Assembly (NCBI GenBank): GCA_030044455.1
Contig: JASHVU010000397.1
Coordinates: 1-7,820 of the forward strand
DNA length: 7,820 nucleotides
From: Acidobacteriaceae bacterium
GTDB lineage: Bacteria > Acidobacteriota > Terriglobia > Terriglobales > Acidobacteriaceae
Direction of reading: 5' to 3'
The translations under genes and the position numbers were made by a program. Shown here piece after piece: positions 1 to 6,387 of the stretch. Under the pieces are notes generated by a model. The model had not been told where the DNA came from, made no database searches, and was given only the letters and a program-made list of their open reading frames with translations. Every line of letters starts with the position of its first letter. Position 1 is the stretch's first letter.

Positions 1-432
1 GCCACATCTGCTGAAGACTGCCTCTTCGCCGATCTGGGGGTAGATCCTGCCATCGGCTGTCACAACTATGAGGCAACAAGTTTCCTGCTTGGCAAGGTCA
101 AGGCGGACCCGCTGGCGATCTTGATCTTGTGGCAAATAGGCGCCATCGGCGTTCTTACCTTCAGGCCCAATCACCCCCAGTTACCGAAGCGCCTGGATGT
201 TCTTTCGCAATACCTTCAGGAGTTTTACCCTCCCGACCACAAGGCGATCATCTACGAAGCAACTGCGTACCCCATCTGCAAGCCTCGCATCGAAAGCATC
301 GCATTAAAAGATCTCAAGAAAGCTAAGGTTACGGGAATCTCAACGCTTTGCATGCTGCCAACGCAAAGTCGCCCCGGAGATGAAAAGATGGCCCGAATCC
401 TGGGCATACGCCGCAAGCATTTGAAATCGTAA
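1..432 (+). CDS. SAM-dependent methyltransferase, tetrapyrrole-methylase fold (C-terminal part)
   Basis: The frame is open from the first base, so the true start lies outside the window; 143 residues remain before TAA. The family transfers methyl groups from S-adenosylmethionine and includes cobalamin-pathway enzymes and the methyltransferase domain of borosin peptide natural products. The visible part carries segments I recognise from the stand-alone and borosin-type subgroup: SAEDCLFADLGVDP (residues 3-16), GC-x2-YEAT-x-FL (19-29), LILWQIGAIG (41-50), a YEA-x-AYP stretch (about 85-91), and a C-terminal STLCMLP (115-121) followed by D-x2-MARILGI. The protein ends soon after this, with no fused core peptide of the fungal OphMA type. 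Family membership is fairly sure. The substrate is not visible: corrinoid or porphyrin is less likely than a peptide or unknown substrate, judging by the subgroup motif. It is convergent with the regulator gene at 573-1271. Confidence 0.75.
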   Translation, partial: ATSAEDCLFADLGVDPAIGCHNYEATSFLLGKVKADPLAILILWQIGAIGVLTFRPNHPQLPKRLDVLSQYLQEFYPPDHKAIIYEATAYPICKPRIESIALKDLKKAKVTGISTLCMLPTQSRPGDEKMARILGIRRKHLKS

Positions 433-470
433 AGAGTCCTCAGCGCTGGAGTGCCTGCATTCCGTAATCA

Positions 471-487
471 GCCGGTGGTTGACCGGC
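471..487. terminator. GC-rich hairpin between convergent genes
   Basis: GCCGGT (471-476) pairs perfectly with ACCGGC (482-487) across a five-base loop. It lies 38 bases after the methyltransferase stop codon, in the gap between two converging genes, so a role in ending transcription is plausible. There is no T-tract on either side, which makes a classic intrinsic terminator doubtful. Confidence 0.3.
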
Positions 488-533
488 GCAAACCAGGATG
501 CGGGATCGCCCTTCGCTCACGTCCGCTGTACGA

Positions 534-562
534 TTCAGGTTCGATTCCTACCGCGTCCACCA
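534..562 (+). other. tRNA 3'-end-like remnant (possible attachment-site scar)
   Basis: The sequence has the order of a tRNA 3' end: a T-loop TTCGATT (540-546) closed by GG/CC and one A-T pair, a seven-base acceptor strand CGCGTCC (552-558), discriminator A (559) and CCA (560-562). A GGATGCG at 496-502 could pair with the acceptor strand (six Watson-Crick pairs and one G-T). That would give only 67 bases in total, too short for normal D and anticodon arms, and the outer two pairs of the T-stem fail. It is therefore not a functional tRNA as seen. Integrases often leave a copied tRNA 3' end at the far border of an integrated element, so it may be such a scar or a decayed tRNA. A chance resemblance is possible. 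Confidence 0.4.
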
Positions 563-572
563 TCAGATCCAA

Positions 573-1271
573 TCACGCGTGCTCGCTGAATCGGTAGCCG
601 ACATGCGAATCCGTCTGCAGGTATTTCGGGGTCGCGGGATCGTCCTCGATTTTCATGCGAATCTGTCGGATGAAAGTCCTCAGGTACTCGAGCTCGTTTC
701 CGTACTCGGGCCCCCACACCGAGCGCAGCAGTTTGGCATGCGGAATCGGCTTGCCAGCGTGCACCATCAGGAAGTGCAGCAGCTCAAACTGTTTCGGCGT
801 CAGATGTATCGCCTGCCCGCGTTTCTCCACCAGGTGCCGGCCCGGGTCGATCATGATTTCGCCCACACTGATCGGCGATTCGGTGTCTTCAAGAGCCTTG
901 CTTCGCCGCACCGCCGCGCGCAGGCGGGCGGTGAGCTCGCGCAGTTGAAACGGCTTCGTAATGTAGTCGTCGGCCCCGGAATCGAGCGCCTCAACCTTGC
1001 GGTCTTCGCTGCCCTGCACGGTGAGCATGATGATGGGAAGCCGCGGCGATATTTTCCTGATTAGCTTACAAACCTCCACTCCGCCCATCCCCGGCATGTT
1101 GATGTCGAGAAGCACGGCGTCGAATTGCACCGTCCTGACCAGCGCCAGGGCCTCCTCGCCGCGCGCCGCCTCCACAATGTCGAACCCGATGTTGGTTAAA
1201 ATCGTGCGCAGCGACAGCCGGATCGACCGCTCATCGTCCACGATCAGTACGTTGCCTGCATCGCGATTCAT
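573..1271 (-). CDS. kdpE: KdpE-like response regulator (OmpR/PhoB family)
   Basis: A 232-residue DNA-binding response regulator, a normal length for KdpE. The receiver domain (about 7-120) has the acidic pair D12-D13, phospho-acceptor D56 in the context LLDINMPG, T84 and K106 (TKPF), so all switch residues are present. The winged-helix domain (about 133-229) ends with the KdpE-like run from EYLRTFIRQIRMKIEDDP to VGYRF. The start is ATG at 1271, preceded by AGGAG at good spacing, and overlaps the kinase stop codon as ATGA, so translation is probably coupled to the kinase. KdpE normally activates the kdpFABC potassium-pump operon; no such operon is in view, so the target genes here are unknown and the symbol rests on protein similarity only. 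It ends 10 bases from the tRNA-like remnant, with no clear terminator. Confidence 0.88.
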   Translation of the reverse strand: MNRDAGNVLIVDDERSIRLSLRTILTNIGFDIVEAARGEEALALVRTVQFDAVLLDINMPGMGGVEVCKLIRKISPRLPIIMLTVQGSEDRKVEALDSGADDYITKPFQLRELTARLRAAVRRSKALEDTESPISVGEIMIDPGRHLVEKRGQAIHLTPKQFELLHFLMVHAGKPIPHAKLLRSVWGPEYGNELEYLRTFIRQIRMKIEDDPATPKYLQTDSHVGYRFSEHA

Positions 1272-2773
1272 TCTCGTTCTCCTCGCTCGTGGGGCAGCGA
1301 CAGGTAAAACGTGGTCCCGTCATTCGCATCGCTGATCACCCACGCATGCCCGTGATGAGCTTCGGCCGCCATCTTCACCGTCGAAAGACCTATCCCCGTG
1401 CCCGCCGCCACTTGAATCGTTCCCTCGCTGCGATAAAACCGCTGGAAGATTTTCTCCCGGTCAGCAATCGGAATCGCCGGCCCAAAGTTATGCACTGAAA
1501 GCAGCACCTCTGAGTGGCTCTGGTTCGCAGCTATCTTCACTGCGGTGCCCGCAAAGGAGTACTTCGCGGCGTTGTCGAGATACTGGGCCAGCGCCATCGA
1601 CAGCAGATCCTTGTCGCCCTTCACAGTCAGCGTAGGGTCAGATACAGCCACCTCCACCGGATGCCCCGTCATCCTTCCTTTTTGTTCTTCCAGCGCCATC
1701 CGCACCAGATCTCCCACCGGGATATCATCCTGGGCTACTCCGATCTTCTCGGCCTCCAGCTTGGCTGTCTGCAGCAGCTTGGTACTCAGTTCGCCCAGCT
1801 TGCTTGACTCGTCTTCGATCAATGTCACCAGTTCCTGCTGCGCGTGGTTAAGATTTCCCACTTCGCCCAGCCCGGCACTGGCAGTGCTGATCGCCGTCAA
1901 CGGAGTCTTTACCGCGTGCGCCAATGCGTCCAGCACCGCCGCCCGCAGTCTCTCGGTTTGATGGGCCGACTCAATCTGGCTCTCCTTCTCGAATGAGACG
2001 CACCGGTCCAGCGCGATCGCCGTCAATGAAGCCAGGGCATCCGCAACCAGTGCCCCCATCCTTCCGCGCACAACGATCGCTCCAACTGAGCTGGGGCCAA
2101 CTTTCAGCACTCTGCACGTGGTTCCCGCCCCTTTATCCTGGCCCTCCGTCTGCTCAACGAAGCATTCACGGGCAAGGCTCCTCTCCTCGTCGCGCCACGT
2201 TCCCGCTGTATCGTAGGTTCCGGAATTGGCGTCGTAGATAGCTACCGCCTCGACGCCAAATATCCTCTGGATTAGTTGTGCGATCTGCGGCCCTGGTGCC
2301 TGATGCATGTTGATCAGCAACGTGCTCCGGCTTAATTCGTACAGCTGTTCCATCGACGTGCGCTGCAACTGCACCTCAAAGGAGTTCATTCGCTCGCGCG
2401 ACGAAAGCCGGCTCACCACCAGCGCACTCGCCTCAAACGCTCCCAATGCCACCCAGTCCTGGGGATCGGCGACGCTGAAATGGAATAACGGTGGATAGAA
2501 GAAATAGTCCAGGCAGGCGCACGCAAAAATCGAAACGATCGACGCCTGCCAAAATCCGGCCAGGATCGCCTCACACACCACCACCAGCAAAAACAGGAAC
2601 CCTACCGGAGCAGGATTAAAGTGAAGCGTATACCCGGCGAACGTAAGCAGTCCGACGACCCATGCTCCCAACAGGCTTTGGCCGACAAACTGCTTTCGCG
2701 TGAACTTGTTTTGTTCACCCAGGATTTCTGAAATCTTCATGATGCCTGTCGTGGCCAGATACAAGACATTCAA
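1268..2773 (-). CDS. Membrane sensor histidine kinase, short KdpD-like (DUF4118-GAF-HisKA-HATPase)
   Basis: A 501-residue inner-membrane sensor kinase, partner of the overlapping regulator. Four hydrophobic helices (about 34-52, 57-75, 77-93, 107-123) form a DUF4118-type membrane unit. A short helical linker, a GAF-like domain (about 140-260), a HisKA dimerisation helix with H286 (about 272-342) and an ATPase domain (about 385-495) follow. The N-box N401, F-box FQRFY (443-447) and G2 box GTGIGLS (458-464) are present. Two sites are unusual: the residue after H286 is alanine instead of the usual D/E, and the G1 box reads N-F-G-P-A (429-433) where D-x-G-x-G is usual. Full KdpD is roughly 900 residues; its N-terminal KdpD and Usp domains are absent. 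The TTG start at 2773 has AGGA six bases upstream; an in-frame ATG at 2740 is the alternative and removes only 11 residues. The input signal is unknown. Confidence 0.85.
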   Translation of the reverse strand: MNVLYLATTGIMKISEILGEQNKFTRKQFVGQSLLGAWVVGLLTFAGYTLHFNPAPVGFLFLLVVVCEAILAGFWQASIVSIFACACLDYFFYPPLFHFSVADPQDWVALGAFEASALVVSRLSSRERMNSFEVQLQRTSMEQLYELSRSTLLINMHQAPGPQIAQLIQRIFGVEAVAIYDANSGTYDTAGTWRDEERSLARECFVEQTEGQDKGAGTTCRVLKVGPSSVGAIVVRGRMGALVADALASLTAIALDRCVSFEKESQIESAHQTERLRAAVLDALAHAVKTPLTAISTASAGLGEVGNLNHAQQELVTLIEDESSKLGELSTKLLQTAKLEAEKIGVAQDDIPVGDLVRMALEEQKGRMTGHPVEVAVSDPTLTVKGDKDLLSMALAQYLDNAAKYSFAGTAVKIAANQSHSEVLLSVHNFGPAIPIADREKIFQRFYRSEGTIQVAAGTGIGLSTVKMAAEAHHGHAWVISDANDGTTFYLSLPHERGERE

Positions 2774-2829
2774 TGGAAATCCTAGTGAGGGGTGCGTTAG
2801 TGAAACATAAAGAAGTTACAAAGAATCCG

Positions 2830-2884
2830 ATGGCCTCAGAAACGCAGGTCTGTCCCTCAGCCACCCCGCATCTCGTGAGGCCAT
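2830..2884 (-). promoter_or_regulatory. Long inverted repeat in the leader of the kinase gene
   Basis: ATGGCCTCA (2830-2838) and TGAGGCCAT (2876-2884) are perfect nine-base complements enclosing 37 bases. The structure ends 56 bases before the TTG start of the kinase and begins about 80 bases after the stop of the small gene. Read on the minus strand, the interior contains GGGGTGGCTGAGGGACAG, purine-rich and not an obvious simple stem. It may be a structured leader, a protein-binding site, or a copy of a dispersed intergenic repeat. I do not recognise a named riboswitch class in it. Confidence 0.35.
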
Positions 2885-2914
2885 GTCAGCTTGAATCGCC
2901 CGGCTTAGGTTATT

Positions 2915-2936
2915 GGCGCCCCTCCTGCCTGGCGCC
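2915..2936 (-). terminator. GC-rich hairpin after the small secreted-protein gene
   Basis: Two GGCGCC palindromes (2915-2920 and 2931-2936) can pair with each other around a ten-base loop. The structure begins about 28 bases after the stop codon of the small gene on the minus strand, where a terminator is expected. No T-run follows, so it could instead be a Rho-dependent pause or have no role. Confidence 0.3.
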
Positions 2937-2964
2937 GCCCCGCCCGATGATTCCTTCTGCCGCT

Positions 2965-3342
2965 TTACTTCTGAGCACTCTCAGCCAGTTCCTCGTAATG
3001 GCTTGCCTTCGCGTCCATCTGCTGCGCCTTGTAAGTAAAGTACTCGTAGCGGTTTCTCGCCGCATCCGCCGGCCGTGGATACCTTTGATACAGCGTTGGA
3101 GTTATCGGCCTGAGCCGGTACCACTCCTGTTTCTCTGCTGCTGCTTTCTGTGAGTAGCTTTCTTCCTGAGTCATGAAGTAAGTTGCCAATGCTGTGTATT
3201 GACCATCAGTATGCGCAGCACTCATCATCTTCTTCAGCCGCGCATGACTCAAACTCGGTGAAGTAGTTTGGCCAACGCACGCTACGCAGGTAACCAATAC
3301 TCCAACCGCACACACAATTGCCGATTGCATCTTCGTTATCAT
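2965..3342 (-). CDS. Small secreted helical protein of unknown function
   Basis: A 125-residue protein I cannot assign to a named family. It begins with a signal peptide: a basic start (MITK) followed by a hydrophobic stretch at about residues 8-24 and a likely cut near GQ-TT (25-27). Two cysteines (19 and 22) sit at the end of the hydrophobic stretch, but neither has a good lipobox, so a lipoprotein is less likely. The mature part is hydrophilic and rich in K, E, Q, Y and A, as expected for two or three amphipathic helices broken by a proline-rich loop (RPITPTLYQRYPRPAD). The start is well supported: AAGGAG lies eight bases before the ATG. It reads in the same direction as the porin upstream and the kinase downstream but is separated from both, so it probably has its own promoter. 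It likely acts in the periplasm or is exported. Confidence 0.72.
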   Translation of the reverse strand: MITKMQSAIVCAVGVLVTCVACVGQTTSPSLSHARLKKMMSAAHTDGQYTALATYFMTQEESYSQKAAAEKQEWYRLRPITPTLYQRYPRPADAARNRYEYFTYKAQQMDAKASHYEELAESAQK

Positions 3343-3451
3343 CGACTAATCTCCTTCATTCATCTACAGCATCGGTTCAAAAACATGAAGGAGGCATGAA
3401 TGTCTGGGCAGCTTAGTAGTCGAACTTACGGTTTCTTTATAAGTTTTCACT

Positions 3452-3470
3452 TTGGCGTTATTTGCGCCAA
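3452..3470. promoter_or_regulatory. Operator-like palindrome upstream of the small secreted-protein gene
   Basis: TTGGCG (3452-3457) and CGCCAA (3465-3470) are perfect complements around a seven-base AT-rich spacer, about 110 bases upstream of the small gene's start. A TTATAA hexamer, which could serve as a -10 box for minus-strand transcription, lies just downstream at 3437-3442, but I see no good -35 at 17 bases. The spacing of two six-base half-sites suits a dimeric regulator. The assignment is tentative. Confidence 0.35.
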
Positions 3471-3507
3471 TAAAGAATGAGCAACGGGCCATACTGCGCG
3501 GCACTTT

Positions 3508-3522
3508 TTATCTAAGAGATAA
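3508..3522. promoter_or_regulatory. AT-rich perfect inverted repeat upstream of the small gene
   Basis: TTATCT and AGATAA flank a three-base centre (AAG). The repeat lies in the same porin/small-gene gap, about 40 bases from the TTGGCG palindrome. It could be a second operator or a weak hairpin. Nothing identifies a binding protein. Confidence 0.25.
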
Positions 3523-3572
3523 GGGACTCATCAGGATATTAGTTCAATTACAGTAAGTTCCCGCTTGAGCCG

Positions 3573-3605
3573 CGGACCGCACTTAACCCATTTGCATGCG
3601 GTCCG
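3573..3605 (-). terminator. Hairpin after the porin gene
   Basis: CGGACCGCA (3573-3581) and TGCGGTCCG (3597-3605) form a perfect nine-base GC-rich stem with a 15-base loop, starting 15 bases after the porin stop codon. Position and stability suit a transcription terminator or mRNA 3'-end protector. There is no run of T after it in the minus direction, so it departs from the classic intrinsic type. Confidence 0.5.
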
Positions 3606-3620
3606 GGCCCTCATCACAGG

Positions 3621-5507
3621 CTAGAACTTCACCATCAAATCGATGTCGATGTATTGCTCGTCTTTGCGCATATCGGGGTACCATACGCCACCGTGAACGC
3701 TGCTTGAGTTGCCACAAAAAGCGGATACGTACGCGGGTGCTCCGAATCCATCTGCATTGTTGGGAACCTGCCCTATTGCTTGCCCCGGCGGCGGCGCAAC
3801 TGCCGAGCCGTCCATGCAGGCAAACTCGGTTGGACTGCCGTTATTAGCCCCAAAAGCTGCGCCGAGATACGCAGGGGGCGTCATGCCTCCGTGTCCCGAC
3901 CAGTAGGGAACATTTGCATGCCGGTAACCATATTCCCAGCGCCACGTAACCCATTCGACCGGCATGTAGTCGTAAGTGATCGTGCCGTCCCACGCCTTGA
4001 ATGGATCGCCGGGATTGCCGGTGAAGTACGGCGCGTTGACGGCGTCCGATGAAGCCGACTCGCCGTTGATCGGGGGCAGCAGCACCAGGTAGCGTCCAGG
4101 ATTGTTAATCTGGCCGCCGCCGATCGTGAAGCCGTTATGGTCATGGTTGGTCCAGAGGCGGTCGTAGATCATGTAGCCGATGAAACTCTGCTTCGGGCCT
4201 TTGGGAGAAGACAGGGTGCCTCCATGGCACTCTACCCCTTTGCCGAATTCGCAGCCCACGTCGCCGGTGAAGCTGAAGGCCATCTTGTCGATCCCCGCGT
4301 TCTTTGGCTTGTCGTAATACTTGATCTCCAAACTGTTGTCGGTGTGGACGCGCTCACGGCCAGGTACGCCAAGATCGTCGTTACCCAGGCCGTAGTTGTT
4401 GCTGATGATGTTCATCCACGGGTAAGGCGTCCACTTGAGCTGTCCACCTATGCCTTTGCGGGAATTCGATGAACCATACGACTGCCAGCCATTAATGATC
4501 CATGGCTCGATTTTCAAATGCTCGGTCGGGAATATCTGAATGCGAATGCCTTCGAAGAACCACGGTGTATTGGAGGATACATAAGAAGGCTGATATGCCC
4601 AGTTATCGAAATTGTAGTAACTGAATAATCCGATGTAAGACATGAAGATGCCGGCATCGACGTTAATACCATGCATTACGTTTGGTATCTGATAGCCGCC
4701 ATACATTTCCGAAAAATAGCGATCGGCATCGGCAATATCCCACTGTCCCTTTGAGTAGCTGCCGTCGTTGCGGATCGTAGCGGTGGAATACATGCCGAAC
4801 TGCGTCATGAATCGCGCGTGCGCGTGATCGAGGTGAAAGTCACCGCCCAGACCCAACTGCTCCACCTGGATTTCGTTGGTGCGGAAGAGCTCGCTCGATC
4901 CGCTCATGGTATCGTCGATCGGCCGGTTGAAGTCGTAGTTATAGGTAATGTCAGCGCGGATCTCAGGCGTGAAGAACTTCGAGTCGTAGGCCGTATCCTT
5001 GTTGCGCGGGTTACCGTTCAACCACGTCCAATCCCAGTCACTGAATGCCGGCGCATGCGGATCCGGAGGCGCTGGTGTCACCGGCGCAGCCGCTTGTTCA
5101 GTAGAAACAGGCGTTGCCGTCGCCAATGCGCTCGTGGGAGCAGCCACTTTCAATGTCGCTGTGGTCTTGTTGCCAATCAACTCGTGTTCCGCCGTCTCCA
5201 GCGCGGCTGCATCGCTCCTGCTCTGTTCGGTTGCAGCGTGGTCGTCCTTCACCTCCTGTTCCAGCTCGGAAAGTCGTGCTTTCAGCAAATCGATCTCCTG
5301 ATCTACCGTCAAGCGCGGTTCTGTCGCGCCCGATAGCGTAGAAGTGCTCCCAGCGCTCCCTTTCGTATCTGTCGCGGCCGGAGAATCGGAATGTGCCACC
5401 AACTGCGTTTGAGCCGATGTCCCCGGACTGCTTTGTGCTCGAGCGGCACAAGTCATGGCGGCGGTAAGAACCGCTAGCGTCATAGTGTTCCAAATGCAAC
5501 TTCTCAT
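3621..5507 (-). CDS. Outer-membrane beta-barrel porin, OmpL-like (putative beta-barrel porin-2 type)
   Basis: A 628-residue outer-membrane protein. A signal peptide ends with ARA at residue 24. A low-complexity Ser/Thr/Ala segment (25-65) precedes a predicted coiled coil (about 66-110, LTVDQEIDLLKARLSELEQEV), then an Ala/Pro-rich linker (about 115-150) and the barrel (about 155-628). The barrel is rich in W, Y, G and N, has alternating aromatic strands, and ends in LMVKF, a C-terminal phenylalanine typical of BAM-assembled barrels. Such proteins are thought to let small solutes cross the outer membrane; the substrate cannot be read here. Two cysteine pairs (CEFGKGVEC, and C near FACMDG and AFCGN) could be loop disulfides. 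The ATG at 5507 has AGAGG five bases upstream. It is followed by a strong hairpin. The large unexplained region upstream shows no clear promoter. The family call is firmer than the exact subfamily. Confidence 0.82.
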   Translation of the reverse strand: MRSCIWNTMTLAVLTAAMTCAARAQSSPGTSAQTQLVAHSDSPAATDTKGSAGSTSTLSGATEPRLTVDQEIDLLKARLSELEQEVKDDHAATEQSRSDAAALETAEHELIGNKTTATLKVAAPTSALATATPVSTEQAAAPVTPAPPDPHAPAFSDWDWTWLNGNPRNKDTAYDSKFFTPEIRADITYNYDFNRPIDDTMSGSSELFRTNEIQVEQLGLGGDFHLDHAHARFMTQFGMYSTATIRNDGSYSKGQWDIADADRYFSEMYGGYQIPNVMHGINVDAGIFMSYIGLFSYYNFDNWAYQPSYVSSNTPWFFEGIRIQIFPTEHLKIEPWIINGWQSYGSSNSRKGIGGQLKWTPYPWMNIISNNYGLGNDDLGVPGRERVHTDNSLEIKYYDKPKNAGIDKMAFSFTGDVGCEFGKGVECHGGTLSSPKGPKQSFIGYMIYDRLWTNHDHNGFTIGGGQINNPGRYLVLLPPINGESASSDAVNAPYFTGNPGDPFKAWDGTITYDYMPVEWVTWRWEYGYRHANVPYWSGHGGMTPPAYLGAAFGANNGSPTEFACMDGSAVAPPPGQAIGQVPNNADGFGAPAYVSAFCGNSSSVHGGVWYPDMRKDEQYIDIDLMVKF

Positions 5508-5997
5508 GTTTACCTCTCACTTTCCACGATGAATGAATGAATAAGCAATTGCCTTGAATCCAGAAGCATCAGTCCTTCGGGATGTTCTGTCGTTTTATGT
5601 ACCGTCCGGCATCCAGGCGGAACTTCGGCGCCAGATCAATGAAACCCTCCCGTTTCGAATTCTGCAGACACGGGTGCCCCAATATCAGGTCTTATTGCAC
5701 TTGATTCCACATAAATGAGCCGTAAAGCATCTATAGGTTGTTCATAAGGCGAGGGGGCGGGGCCGTCGAACTTATGCAATTACTGACTTAGGCGGGCGCA
5801 GACAGTACTTTACTCACCGCATGACCCCACATGCAACACGCATAGATACCATGCACTTACGAGCCTTATTTGTTAAGGCGACAACTATCGTGCGAGGGGC
5901 GACACGCGTGCCCAAACGGGGCGCGACTCCCCTCGAGGTCGAAACAACAGCGGTGTTAGATGCAGCATGAATGCACGGATATAAAAAAAGCATGAAC
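5508..5997. other. Intergenic region between the porin and the TniQ remnant, no convincing gene
   Basis: About 490 bases without a supportable gene. The porin leader is near 5508-5600; I found no convincing -35/-10 pair. CATAAG (5743-5748) and CTTATG (5771-5776) enclose a very GC-rich 22-base segment. CGAGGGG (5893-5899) and CCCCTCG (5929-5935) form another inverted repeat. Two GGCGACA copies are listed separately. A minus-strand open frame at 5814-6245 has no recognisable domain, no clear ribosome site and overlaps the TniQ remnant in another frame, so I treat it as chance. Confidence 0.5.
5877..5904 (-). repeat. Two TGTCGCC repeats 21 bp apart
   Basis: GGCGACA occurs at 5877-5883 and 5898-5904 (TGTCGCC on the minus strand), a period of 21 bp, or two helical turns. 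On the minus strand the second is followed by TTAACAAAT. Tandem TGTC-starting sites near ends are typical of TniA/TnsB-type transposons, and the site is next to a TniQ gene. However, the repeats point away from the TniQ gene, so the link is only suggestive. Confidence 0.3.
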
Positions 5998-6368
5998 TTA
6001 TGCCAAGTTATTTTTTGCGGGAGTCCAATATCTTTGATGCAAAAGTGCTTTGCGTGATGCATTAGAAAGCAGCGAATCGATAGCGATCGCACGAAGCCGT
6101 CGATCGAATTGAAGCCGAAGTGCGCGTTCAGTTCGGAAGTGCAAACATTCGGCGCAAGGCTTCGAGGAGATGAGATATGGCCGGGGTCGCCCGCCAACCC
6201 GCGCTCCCATTGCGGAGATGATTTGCAACTGAAGGCTGACGCCAAGTCGGGTGAATCTTGGCTCGGTGTTCAGGGGGCGTGTGTTTTCGACTTTGTACCG
6301 GCAGATTTGCGCAAATCGCATTCGCCGCATCACGCACAAATCAGACCAATGTCGCCCGCGGCAAACTC
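5998..6368 (-). pseudogene. tniQ: 3' part of the IS-interrupted TniQ gene
   Basis: After the IS, the minus-strand frame continues open for 123 codons to TAA at 5998. It is exactly the frame of the TniQ fragment at 7269-7820 once the IS and one target copy are removed. Its sequence includes a segment LHFRTERALRLQFDRRLRAIAI that I read as a weak match to the C-terminal helix-turn-helix region of large TniQ proteins (pattern LG-x-LYR-x-FP-x-LCRAIA). There is also a GVCRGRHW stretch close to the junction that may be the eroded GN-x-AFA-x-LGV-x-R region. The IS end happens to supply in-frame ATG codons (first at 6390), but no ribosome site is seen. It may already have been drifting before the insertion. 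Assignment to TniQ rests on frame continuity plus weak motif likeness. Confidence 0.55.
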
Positions 6369-6370
6369 CT

Positions 6371-6387
6371 AGAGCGTGTTTCATAAA
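6371..6387 (+). repeat. Left terminal inverted repeat of the IS5-family element
   Basis: AGAGCGTGTTTCATAAA, identical to the reverse complement of 7250-7266. The transposase stop codon (TGA on the minus strand, 6381-6383) lies inside this repeat. The outermost one or two bases may belong to the target duplication. Confidence 0.9.

Noticed and set aside
496..562. A complete functional tRNA gene
   Set aside because: Only 67 bases between the pairing acceptor strands, a T-stem with two failed pairs, and no D-arm or clear anticodon arm. Kept only as a 3'-end-like remnant.
498..1064. 188-codon open frame on the plus strand opposite the response regulator
   Set aside because: It lies wholly antisense to a gene with intact receiver and winged-helix domains; its translation shows no domain and its arginine/leucine-rich make-up is typical of a GC-rich shadow frame.
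2830..2884. SAM-I or c-di-AMP riboswitch
   Set aside because: The GGTGG and GAGGGAC strings are reminiscent, but the rest of the conserved core is missing and a kinase is not a usual target gene.
5640..5700. Sigma-54-like promoter upstream of the porin
   Set aside because: GGCAC and TGCA elements are present on the minus strand, but the GG-to-GC distance is one base too long and no activator site is visible.
5743..5776. CATAAG/CTTATG hairpin as a terminator or attachment site
   Set aside because: Only six AT-rich pairs with a 22-base loop, no T-tract and no gene ending nearby; a chance occurrence is likely.
5814..6245. 143-codon minus-strand open frame as a gene
   Set aside because: No ribosome site or domain; it overlaps the TniQ remnant in a different frame and runs into repeat-rich non-coding sequence.
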